Below, one piece after another: positions 35,239 to 42,698 of a stretch of 64,000 nucleotides of DNA. Position 1 is the first letter of the stretch. Each line of letters starts with the position of its first letter. The DNA is from Salibaculum griseiflavum (lineage in GTDB: Bacteria > Pseudomonadota > Alphaproteobacteria > Rhodobacterales > Rhodobacteraceae): positions 1 to 64,000 of the forward strand of contig NZ_QETF01000016.1 in NCBI RefSeq assembly GCF_003129565.1. Direction: 5' to 3'. A program made the translations under genes and the position numbers. The notes under the pieces are model-generated. The model was given only the letters and a program-made list of their open reading frames with translations. It ran no database searches and was not told where the DNA came from.

Positions 35239-35517
35239 ATGAAGCGTGAACAGGCCGAAAGAATCGCCATTCAGGCACTGGGCTGGCTGGCGTCGCATGA
35301 CGAGCTTTGCCCTGTTTTTCTTGGCTCGTCCGGTGCGGCTGCCGAGGATTTGCGCTCGCTTGCGCAAGATCCCGCCTTCCTTGCTTCGGTGCTGGAATTC
35401 GTCACCATGGATGATGTCTGGGTTGTAGAGTTCTGCGACCTGAACAACCTGAAGTATGAAGATCCGTTAAGGGCGCGCTATGCTCTGCCCGGCGCGGAAC
35501 AGGTGCACTGGACCTGA
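35239..35517 (+). CDS. DUF3572 family protein
   Basis: This 92-residue soluble protein with AERIAIQALGWLASHDEL and the pattern FLGSSGAAAEDLR matches DUF3572, a small family in alphaproteobacteria with unknown function. It starts about 90 bases from the divergent pleD-like gene and ends 1 base before the next start, so it is likely co-transcribed with the HAD phosphatase. Confidence 0.88.
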   Translation: MKREQAERIAIQALGWLASHDELCPVFLGSSGAAAEDLRSLAQDPAFLASVLEFVTMDDVWVVEFCDLNNLKYEDPLRARYALPGAEQVHWT

Positions 35518-35518
35518 C

Positions 35519-36208
35519 ATGAGGGTGGCGGGGCTTCTATTCGACAAGGACGGCACGCTGTTCGACTTCCAGGCAACATGGGGGTCCTGGACCCGCGACC
35601 TCTTGCAGCAGGAAGCTGGCGGCGATCCCGGCCTGCTTGCGGCGTTGGCCACGGTTCTGGGCTATGACCTAGACAAGGCGCGGTTCCACCCTGACAGCCT
35701 TGTGATCGCCCATACCGCCGACGAGGTCGCCGACGCGATCCTGCCCCTGCTGCCGCCGCAACCCAAAGCGGCCCTGGTCGACCGGATGAACGCCGCCGCT
35801 GCGCGCGCGCCGCAGATCGAAGCGGCGCCGCTTGCACCGCTCCTGGAATCGCTGGCGGCCGATGGTTATCGCCTTGGTGTCATGACCAACGATGCCGAGG
35901 TTCCGGCGCGGGCGCATTTGTCGGCGGCCGGGGTCGAGGGCCTGTTCGACTTCATCGCGGGTTTCGACAGCGGCCATGGCAGCAAGCCCGACCCCGACCC
36001 CCTCCTGGCCTTCGCAGACCGGGTCGGGCTGGCCCCGTCGGCCTGCGCCATGATCGGCGACAGCACGCATGACCTCCTGGCGGGACGAGCCGCCGGGATG
36101 ACCTGTATCGGGGTGCTGACCGGACCGGCCGACCGTGACGCCTTGATCCCCTTCGCGGACGTGGTGCTGCCGTCCATCGCGCATCTTCCCGGCTGGCTGC
36201 GACACTGA
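35519..36208 (+). CDS. HAD family phosphatase, phosphoglycolate phosphatase-like
   Basis: This 229-residue enzyme has LLFDKDGTLFDF (nucleophile Asp), LGVMTNDAE (motif II Thr), GSKPDPDPLLAF (motif III Lys) and MIGDSTHDLLAGRAAG (acidic motif IV). This is the Gph-type layout with a helical cap after motif I. The natural substrate may be phosphoglycolate or another small phosphate ester. The ATG at 35519 sits one base after the DUF3572 stop. Confidence 0.9.
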   Translation: MRVAGLLFDKDGTLFDFQATWGSWTRDLLQQEAGGDPGLLAALATVLGYDLDKARFHPDSLVIAHTADEVADAILPLLPPQPKAALVDRMNAAAARAPQIEAAPLAPLLESLAADGYRLGVMTNDAEVPARAHLSAAGVEGLFDFIAGFDSGHGSKPDPDPLLAFADRVGLAPSACAMIGDSTHDLLAGRAAGMTCIGVLTGPADRDALIPFADVVLPSIAHLPGWLRH

Positions 36209-36295
36209 TCTTTCTGTCCGCGACGCGAAATGTCGCAAAACGGATCGCAAGCGTCGCCCTACCTGTCAGATTTGCGGGACAGGACAGGAGGACAC

Positions 36296-37855
36296 ATGCC
36301 CGACGCACCCACCCGCCGCCGCCGATCCGGTGGCCGCGCCGCCAATACCGCCCGCCGGGGAGGTTTGCAGATCAACCAGATGCCCTGGCGGCTGCCGCGC
36401 AACACCGATGCCCCGACCGAGCCGCTCGGCCCCGACGGCGTGCAGGCGATCCATGACGGAGCCATGCGTATCCTCGAAGAGATCGGGATCGAGTTCCTGA
36501 ACGAGGAGTCGCTCGAGATCTTCAAGGAGGCGGGCTGCAAGGTCGATGGCACCAATGTCAGGATGGGCCGCGACTGGGTCATGGAAATGATCGGCAAGGC
36601 CCCCGCCAGTTTCGAGATCGCGGCCCGCAATCCTGCCCATAACATCACGCTTGGCGATGGACATATCCTGTTCGGGAACGTGTCCTCGCCGCCCAATTAC
36701 TATGACCTGGAGATCGGCAGGAAGGTCTCGGGCAACCGCGAACAGTGCGCGAACCTTTTGCGCCTGACCCAGTATTTCAACTGCATTCATTTCGCCGGTG
36801 GATATCCGGTCGAACCGGTCGATATTCATCCCGGCGTGCGGCATCTAGACTTGCTGTTCGACAAGCTGACTCTGACCGACAAGGTCATGCACGCCTATTC
36901 CCTGGGCAAGGAACGCGTCGAAGACGTGATGGAGATGGTGAAGATCGCCAACGGCATCACGGAGGAAGAGTTCCGCCAGAAGCCCTATATGTATACCAAC
37001 ATCAACTCCACCTCGCCGCTCAAGCATGACATCCCGATGATCGACGGCTGCCTGCGTTGCGTGCGTCGCGGGCAGGCGGTGGTGGTGTCGCCCTTCACGC
37101 TGGCCGGGGCGATGGCGCCGGTGACGATGTCGGGTGCCGTGGCGCTGTCCCTGGCCGAGGCACTCTCTGCCATTGCCCTGTTCCAATACGTGGCCCCCGG
37201 TGCAGCCTGTGTGATCGGCACCTTTACCTCGAATGTCGACATGAAATCCGGGGCGCCGGCCTTTGGCACGCCGGAATACATGCGCGCGACGCAGATGACC
37301 GGCCAGATGGCCCGCTTCTACGGGTTGCCCATGCGGGCCTCGGGCGTTTGCGCAGCCAATGTGCCCGATGGGCAGGCCATGTGGGAGACCAGCAATTCCC
37401 TGTGGTCCGCGGTGCAATCGGGCACCAACATGGTCTATCACGCCGCCGGCTGGCTGGAGGGCGGGCTGATCGCCAGCCCCGAAAAGTTCATCATGGATTG
37501 CGAGGTGATCCAGATGATCCAGCGGTATTTCGAGCCCGCCATCGTGGATACCAGCCCCGACAGCATCGCCGTCGAAACGATCGCCGAGGTCGGCCCGAAC
37601 GGTCATTATTTCGGCGTCCAGCACACGCAGGACCGCTATGAAGAGGCCTTCTATTCCCCCTTCCTGTCCGATTGGCGCAATTTCGAGGCATGGGAACTGG
37701 CCGGTGGCGTCTGGACCGCCGAGCGGGCGCATTCCATGTTCAAGGAAATCATCGCCAACTTCGAAGAACCGCCCATGGATATCGCCGTGCGCGAGGAACT
37801 GTCGGCCTTCGTCGAACGGCGCAAATCCGAAGGCGGCGCGCCAACGGACTTCTGA
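36296..37855 (+). CDS. MttB superfamily methyltransferase, non-pyrrolysine type
   Basis: This 519-residue protein belongs to the trimethylamine methyltransferase superfamily, but its frame has no internal TAG, so it lacks pyrrolysine. Relatives of this kind, such as MtgB, move a methyl group from glycine betaine or other quaternary amines to a corrinoid protein. Recognisable stretches are GAMRILEEIGIEFLNEE, VSSPPNYYDLEIG and AMWETSNSLWSAVQSGTNMV. AGGAGG lies 4 bases before the ATG. No corrinoid protein is adjacent; glyA follows convergently, and both fit one-carbon metabolism. Substrate is not determined. Confidence 0.88.
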   Translation: MPDAPTRRRRSGGRAANTARRGGLQINQMPWRLPRNTDAPTEPLGPDGVQAIHDGAMRILEEIGIEFLNEESLEIFKEAGCKVDGTNVRMGRDWVMEMIGKAPASFEIAARNPAHNITLGDGHILFGNVSSPPNYYDLEIGRKVSGNREQCANLLRLTQYFNCIHFAGGYPVEPVDIHPGVRHLDLLFDKLTLTDKVMHAYSLGKERVEDVMEMVKIANGITEEEFRQKPYMYTNINSTSPLKHDIPMIDGCLRCVRRGQAVVVSPFTLAGAMAPVTMSGAVALSLAEALSAIALFQYVAPGAACVIGTFTSNVDMKSGAPAFGTPEYMRATQMTGQMARFYGLPMRASGVCAANVPDGQAMWETSNSLWSAVQSGTNMVYHAAGWLEGGLIASPEKFIMDCEVIQMIQRYFEPAIVDTSPDSIAVETIAEVGPNGHYFGVQHTQDRYEEAFYSPFLSDWRNFEAWELAGGVWTAERAHSMFKEIIANFEEPPMDIAVREELSAFVERRKSEGGAPTDF

Positions 37856-37901
37856 GGCGGGGCGGATGGCAATTCCGGAGATTTGATCCCCAATGAACCT
37901 T

Positions 37902-37931
37902 CCGGTGCGGGCGCTGTATCGCCCGCACCGG
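37902..37931. terminator. Bidirectional hairpin between the MttB-like gene and glyA
   Basis: A perfect 12-bp stem, CCGGTGCGGGCG (37902-37913) with CGCCCGCACCGG (37920-37931), loops over CTGTAT between convergent genes. It lacks a T tract, so it may act with Rho or as an RNA-stabilising hairpin. Confidence 0.65.
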
Positions 37932-37958
37932 TTGGTGTCCGGCGCGGGCGATATGGGG

Positions 37959-39254
37959 TTACAGGTCCGGGTAGAGCGGGAACTTCTCGCACAGGGCCTC
38001 GACCTCGGCCTTGACCTTGGCCTCGACCGCACGGTTGCCCTCTTCGCCATTGGCGGCCAGCCCGTCGACCACCTCGGTGATCCAGTCGGCGATCTGGCGG
38101 AACTCGGCCTCGCCGAAGCCGCGCGTGGTGCCAGCGGGCGAGCCCAGGCGGATGCCGCTGGTGACCATCGGCTTTTCCGGGTCGAACGGGATGCCGTTCT
38201 TGTTACAGGTGATATGGGCCCGTTCCAGCGCCTTCTCGGTCGCGTTGCCCTTCACGCCCTTGGGGCGCAGGTCGACAAGCATGACGTGGCTGTCGGTGCC
38301 GCCGGTAACGATGTCCAGACCGCCCTTCATCAGCTGGTCGGCCAGCGCCTGGGCGTTCTTGACCACCTGTTCCTGGTAGGCCTTGAATTCCGGGCGCAGC
38401 GCCTCGCCGAAGGCAACCGCCTTGCCGGCGATGACATGCATCAGCGGACCGCCCTGAATACCGGGGAAGATGGCCGAGTTGCACTTCTTGGCGATGTCCT
38501 CGTCATTGGTGACGATCAGGCCGCCGCGCGGGCCGCGCAGGGTCTTGTGAGTGGTCGAGGTCGCGACATGGGCATGTGGGAAGGGCGAGGGGTAAAGCCC
38601 CGCCGCCACAAGGCCGGCGAAATGCGCCATGTCGACCATCAGATACGCGCCGACACTGTCGGCGATCTCGCGCATCTTGGCAAAGTCGATGATCCGCGGA
38701 ATGGCCGAGCCGCCGGCGATGATCATCTTCGGTTGGTGTTCGGTGGCCAGCTGCTGGATCTGGTCGTAATCGATTTGGCTGTCCTGCTTGCGCACGCCGT
38801 ACTGCACGGCATTGAACCACTTGCCCGACTGGTTCGGCTTGGCGCCGTGGGTCAGGTGGCCGCCCGCATCGAGGCTCATGCCGAGGATCGTGTCGCCGGG
38901 TTGCAGCAGCGCGGTGAAGACGCCCTGGTTGGCCTGGCTGCCGGAATTGGGCTGCACGTTCGCGAACTGGCAGGAGAACAACTCGCAGGCGCGTTCGATG
39001 GCCAGGTTTTCGGCAATGTCCACATATTGGCAGCCGCCATAGTAGCGCCGGCCCGGATAGCCTTCGGCGTATTTGTTGGTCATGACGGAGCCTTGGGCCT
39101 CCATCACCGCGGCCGAGACGATGTTCTCGGAGGCGATCAATTCGATCTCGTGGCGCTGGCGGCCCAGCTCTTTCTGGATCGCGCCCCAGATTTCCGGATC
39201 GCGAGAGGAAAGCGGCTCGGTGAAGAACCCGTCGGTCTTGGTGGAATTGGTCAT
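37959..39254 (-). CDS. glyA: Serine hydroxymethyltransferase
   Basis: This 431-residue PLP enzyme interconverts serine and glycine, yielding methylene-THF. It has [13 protein letters not shown] near the start, [12 protein letters not shown], the conserved [12 protein letters not shown], and [11 protein letters not shown] with the Schiff-base Lys. A strong SD (AAGGAGG) lies before the ATG. Together with metF and the MttB-like protein it supports a C1 network. Confidence 0.97.
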   Translation of the reverse strand: MTNSTKTDGFFTEPLSSRDPEIWGAIQKELGRQRHEIELIASENIVSAAVMEAQGSVMTNKYAEGYPGRRYYGGCQYVDIAENLAIERACELFSCQFANVQPNSGSQANQGVFTALLQPGDTILGMSLDAGGHLTHGAKPNQSGKWFNAVQYGVRKQDSQIDYDQIQQLATEHQPKMIIAGGSAIPRIIDFAKMREIADSVGAYLMVDMAHFAGLVAAGLYPSPFPHAHVATSTTHKTLRGPRGGLIVTNDEDIAKKCNSAIFPGIQGGPLMHVIAGKAVAFGEALRPEFKAYQEQVVKNAQALADQLMKGGLDIVTGGTDSHVMLVDLRPKGVKGNATEKALERAHITCNKNGIPFDPEKPMVTSGIRLGSPAGTTRGFGEAEFRQIADWITEVVDGLAANGEEGNRAVEAKVKAEVEALCEKFPLYPDL

Positions 39255-39367
39255 TTTGTCCTCCTTGGCGGCTGCCGGATCGGGCCGGCGGGCAAACGTT
39301 CCGTGGCTTGATATGGGGCAAAATCGCGACGGGAAAGGCCCAAAGCGACGCAGAGACCTCTATTGGC

Positions 39368-39419
39368 GTCCGATAGCGGTATCCGCGGGGGGATTGCGTT
39401 TCCTTTCGGCGCATCGGAC
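39368..39419. other. Hairpin-closed structure between glyA and nadK
   Basis: GTCCGAT (39368-39374) and ATCGGAC (39413-39419) pair perfectly and enclose 38 bases that contain an inner GCGG-TAT-CCGC hairpin. It could be part of the glyA leader on the minus strand or of the nadK leader on the plus strand. I cannot match it to a named riboswitch. Confidence 0.35.
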
Positions 39420-39446
39420 AAGTAACAGGAAACAACGGATGGACCC

Positions 39447-40220
39447 ATGGCCCCGAACCCCGCCCCCAACCTCGCCTTCGTCGCCAGCGATGCGCCCATT
39501 GCCAAACAGGCCGCCACGGCGCTGGCAAACCGGTATGGGGCGGTGACCGAGGACCAGGCTGATATCATCGTGGCGCTGGGCGGGGACGGGTTCATGCTGG
39601 ATACGCTGCACAGGACCCAGCACCTGGAAACGCCGGTCTACGGGATGAACCGTGGCACCGTCGGCTTCCTCATGAACGAATATGCCGAGAACGGGCTGCG
39701 TGAGAGGCTGGCAAAAGCCGAGGAAGAGGTCATCAACCCGCTGCGGATGCGGGCGACCTCTATCGACGGCACGACCCATGACGCGCTGGCGATCAACGAG
39801 GTGTCGCTGCTGCGCGCCGGGCCGCAAGCGGCCAAGCTGCGAATCTACGTGGACGGCAAACTGCGCATGGCCGAACTGGTCTGTGACGGCGCGCTTGTCG
39901 CAACCCCCGCCGGATCGACCGCCTATAACTATTCCGCACACGGTCCGATCTTGCCGATCGGCTCGGACGTTCTGGCGCTGACGGCCGTGGCTGCCTTCCG
40001 GCCGCGCCGCTGGCGTGGGGCGCTATTGCCAAAAGCGGCAGGGGTGGTGTTCGAAGTGACCAATCCCGAAAAGCGCCCCGTCATGGCGGATGCCGATGGC
40101 AAATCGGTGCCCAACGTGGCCGAAGTGCGCGTGCATTCGGCCGAGGATGTCTCGCACCGGTTGCTTTTCGACCCCGGCCACGGATTGGAAGAACGGCTGA
40201 TCCGCGAACAATTCGCCTGA
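39447..40220 (+). CDS. nadK: NAD kinase
   Basis: This 257-residue kinase phosphorylates NAD to NADP. It has the invariant GGDGFML near residue 45, YGMNRGTVGFLMN and VATPAGSTAYNYSAHGPIL, all characteristic. Length is slightly short, as is common in alphaproteobacteria. The gene is divergent from glyA and followed by a 376-base gap that seems to hold a structured RNA. Confidence 0.95.
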   Translation: MAPNPAPNLAFVASDAPIAKQAATALANRYGAVTEDQADIIVALGGDGFMLDTLHRTQHLETPVYGMNRGTVGFLMNEYAENGLRERLAKAEEEVINPLRMRATSIDGTTHDALAINEVSLLRAGPQAAKLRIYVDGKLRMAELVCDGALVATPAGSTAYNYSAHGPILPIGSDVLALTAVAAFRPRRWRGALLPKAAGVVFEVTNPEKRPVMADADGKSVPNVAEVRVHSAEDVSHRLLFDPGHGLEERLIREQFA

Positions 40221-40259
40221 AGCCTTTGCCGGCCGCAAAAGGTTAACAGAATCATGCTG

Positions 40260-40279
40260 TCTGTGACAAAAGTCACAGA
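40260..40279. promoter_or_regulatory. CRP/FNR-type palindrome in the nadK-prpE gap
   Basis: CTGTGACAAAAGTCACAG (40261-40278, with one more pairing base each side) is a perfect 8-bp-arm dyad and fits the TGTGA-N6-TCACA consensus of CRP-family regulators. No protein gene starts nearby on either strand: nadK ends upstream and prpE ends downstream. Its most likely target is therefore the candidate RNA that follows. Confidence 0.6.
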
Positions 40280-40294
40280 ACAAGTCGGCCGCAG

Positions 40295-40584
40295 CGGTGA
40301 GAGTGGAGTCTCGGCATCCCGCGCCGGATAGCAGAGTATTTCAAGCGTAGAATTTTAGGTGCGGGATGTTTGGCCAAGTCAGTCTCGTGACTCCCGTCGT
40401 GGACTGACAGGTAGCCGGGTTGGGAAGTGAGTGGCTCTCTTGACCTCGGTCTGCCGGGGCCGTCGTCGGTCTCGTTCTTTTTGTCCCAACTCAGGGGGTG
40501 TGACTGACGACGGTTCCCTTGGTCCGGATCCGTTGGATCAAGTGCGAAAGGGGCGGCCCGTTCAGGTCGCCCCCTTCGTTTTTT
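40295..40584 (+). ncRNA. Candidate structured non-coding RNA
   Basis: The 376-base gap between nadK and prpE contains no plausible protein gene but ends in a strong plus-strand terminator 325 bases past nadK. Within it are paired segments: 40315-40325 with 40358-40368 (11 bp), GTCAGTC 40378-40384 with 40402-40408, GTTGGGA 40419-40425 with 40484-40490, and 40458-40471 with 40502-40515 (14 bp with wobbles). The last two pairings interleave, so they form a pseudoknot or two alternative folds. A CRP-type site lies just upstream. Known RNAs (tmRNA, RNase P, SRP) lack their hallmarks here. The 5' end is a guess. Confidence 0.45.
40545..40584 (+). terminator. Rho-independent terminator on the plus strand
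   Basis: CGAAAGGGGCG (40545-40555) pairs with CGCCCCCTTCG (40568-40578) with one mismatch and is followed by six T (40579-40584). The T run is on the plus strand only, so it ends a plus-strand transcript. It lies about 325 bases beyond nadK. Confidence 0.85.
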
Positions 40585-40596
40585 GTCGCTGAAGGC

Positions 40597-42489
40597 TCAG
40601 CCCTTTGGATAGCCGATCGTCTGCAACGCATCCCTGATTTCGTCGAGGATGGCAGGGTCATCGATGGTCGCTGGCATCTTGAACTCCTTGCCATCTGCGA
40701 TGGACACCATGGTGCCGCGCAGGATCTTTCCCGACCGCGTCTTGGGCAGGCGATCCACGACCACTGCCAGTTTGAAGGCGGCCACCGGGCCGATCCTGTC
40801 CCGAACCAGCTTGACGCATTCCTTGGCAATTTCGTCATGCGGGCGGTCCACACCGCTGGACAGGCAGAGGAAGCCGACCGGCAATTGGCCCTTCAATTCG
40901 TCACTGATTCCGATCACGGCGCATTCGGCCACGTCCGGATGGCTGGCCAGCACCTCTTCCATGCCGCCGGTGGACAGGCGGTGCCCCGCGACGTTGATGA
41001 CGTCATCGGTACGGGCCATGATATACAGGTAGCCGTCCTCGTCGATCATGCCCGCATCGCCGGTCTCGTAATAGCCGGGGAAGGTGGTCAGGTAGGATTT
41101 CTTGAACCGGTCCTCGGCGTTCCAAAGCGTCGGCAGCGTGCCCGGTGGCAACGGCAATTTGACCGCGATGGCGCCAAGTTCACCCGGTGCCATCTGGTTG
41201 CCGCCTTCATCAAGGATCTGAACGTCATAGCCCGGCATGGCCACGGTCGGGCTGCCCAGCTTGACGGGCAGGGGTTCGATCCCCACCGGGTTGCCGGCGA
41301 TGGTGTAGCCGGTCTCGGTCTGCCACCAGTGGTCGTAGACCGGCTTGCCGGTCATCTTCTGGGTCCACTCGATGGTATCGGGGTCGGCCCGTTCGCCAGC
41401 CAGGTAGATGGCACGCAGGCCCGACAGGTCGTATTTCTTGACGAATTCGCCCTTGGGATCTTCGCGCTTCACGGCGCGGAACGCGGTGGGCGCGGTGAAG
41501 AAGCTTTTCACGTCATGTTCTTCGATGACCCGCCAGAAGGTGCCCGCATCGGGGGTGCCGACGGGCTTGCCCTCGAACACGATGGTGGTGTTCCCGGCGA
41601 TCAGCGGCCCGTAGCAGATATAGGAATGGCCGACGACCCAGCCCACATCCGAGGCGGCCCAGAAGACTTCTCCGGGGTCGACATTGTAGATGTTCTTCAT
41701 GGTCCAGTTCAGCGCCACCAGGTGCCCGGCCGTGGGACGCACGACCCCCTTGGGCTGACCGGTCGTGCCGGATGTATAAAGGATATAGGCCGGATGGTTG
41801 CCCTCGACCGGGACGCATTCCGCGGGTTTCACCCCGAATTGAAAGCCGTGCCAGTTGACGTCGCGCCCTTCTTTAAGCTCGGCAACTTCCTGTTCGCGCT
41901 GGAAGATGACACAGAAATCCGGCTTGTGCTCTGCCATCTCGATGGCGCCATCGAGCAACGGTTTGTAATGCACCACGCGGCCCGGCTCCATCCCGCAAGA
42001 GGCAGCGATGATCGCCTTGGGCTTGGCATCGTCGATGCGCACCGCCAATTCGTTGCTGGCGAAGCCGCCGAAGACGACCGAATGAATCGCGCCCAGACGG
42101 GCGCAGGCCAGCATCGCCTCCAGCGCTTCTGGGATCATCGGCATATAGATGATGACCCGGTCCCCCTTTTCCACGCCCTTGGCGCGCAGGGCGCCTGCCA
42201 GGTTGGCCACCCGGTTGCGCAGCTCGACATAGGAAATCTCGCGCTTGGTATGGGTGATCGGGCTGTCGTAGATGATGGCGGTCTGTTCACCCCGGCCCTG
42301 TTCGACGTGGCGGTCCACCGCGTTCCAGCAGGTGTTCACCTTGGCCTCGGCAAACCATTCATACATGTGGTCGCCGCGATCGAAGAGTGCCTGTTTCGGG
42401 GCTTCGACCCAGTCGATGGCCTGGGCCGCCTCCATCCAGAACCCTTCCGGATCGGCCTTCCAGCCCTCGTAGACTTCGCGATATCCCAT
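40597..42489 (-). CDS. prpE: Propionyl-CoA synthetase (PrpE type)
   Basis: This 630-residue acyl-CoA ligase of the ANL superfamily starts GYREVYEGWKADPEGFW, the PrpE subgroup pattern, and has the AMP-binding loop YTSGTTGQPKG, DHWWQTETG and the C-terminal catalytic Lys in PKTRSGKILRG. It activates propionate, and possibly acetate, to the CoA ester with ATP. Candidate ScfR-type half-sites lie upstream at 42586-42684, which fits propionate control. It is downstream of maeB on the same strand, with about 210 bases between. Confidence 0.92.
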   Translation of the reverse strand: MGYREVYEGWKADPEGFWMEAAQAIDWVEAPKQALFDRGDHMYEWFAEAKVNTCWNAVDRHVEQGRGEQTAIIYDSPITHTKREISYVELRNRVANLAGALRAKGVEKGDRVIIYMPMIPEALEAMLACARLGAIHSVVFGGFASNELAVRIDDAKPKAIIAASCGMEPGRVVHYKPLLDGAIEMAEHKPDFCVIFQREQEVAELKEGRDVNWHGFQFGVKPAECVPVEGNHPAYILYTSGTTGQPKGVVRPTAGHLVALNWTMKNIYNVDPGEVFWAASDVGWVVGHSYICYGPLIAGNTTIVFEGKPVGTPDAGTFWRVIEEHDVKSFFTAPTAFRAVKREDPKGEFVKKYDLSGLRAIYLAGERADPDTIEWTQKMTGKPVYDHWWQTETGYTIAGNPVGIEPLPVKLGSPTVAMPGYDVQILDEGGNQMAPGELGAIAVKLPLPPGTLPTLWNAEDRFKKSYLTTFPGYYETGDAGMIDEDGYLYIMARTDDVINVAGHRLSTGGMEEVLASHPDVAECAVIGISDELKGQLPVGFLCLSSGVDRPHDEIAKECVKLVRDRIGPVAAFKLAVVVDRLPKTRSGKILRGTMVSIADGKEFKMPATIDDPAILDEIRDALQTIGYPKG

Positions 42490-42585
42490 ATCCTGTCTCC
42501 TCCAGTTCGTTGCAAAGGGGATAGGGCAGGGGCCGCCCTCGCGGCAAGCGCCTTAGCGCCTTCCCGTGGCAATCCGACGCGAATT

Positions 42586-42684
42586 ATTTGCAGACTTGGC
42601 AGAGCGGGTCCGCAAATATTTGCAAACCACCGACATTCGGCAATTTTGGGGCAAATCGCGCGCGGTGGCTGCAAACTTGCAAAC
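42586..42684. promoter_or_regulatory. Cluster of TTTGCAAA-like half-sites upstream of prpE
   Basis: TTTGCAAA (42619-42626) is part of GCAAATATTTGC (42612-42623). Related halves are TTTGCAG (42587-42593), GCAAAT (42651-42656), TGCAAAC (42670-42676) and TTGCAAAC (42677-42684). The PccR/ScfR regulators of propionyl-CoA genes in Rhodobacter bind TTTGCAAA-N4-TTTGCAAA as I recall; spacing here is not exactly that, so the match is to half-sites. Confidence 0.45.
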
Positions 42685-42698
42685 CAAATCCGGCGGAA

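Noticed and set aside
36296-37855. Pyrrolysine-containing trimethylamine methyltransferase
   Set aside because: No in-frame amber codon is present, so it is a non-Pyl MttB homolog.
40295-40584. Identity of the candidate RNA as tmRNA, RNase P RNA, SRP RNA or 6S RNA
   Set aside because: No tRNA-like T-loop, no GAAAGTCCGG-type RNase P core, no SRP GNAR-loop pattern, and no single long rod with central bubble; none of these names is supported.
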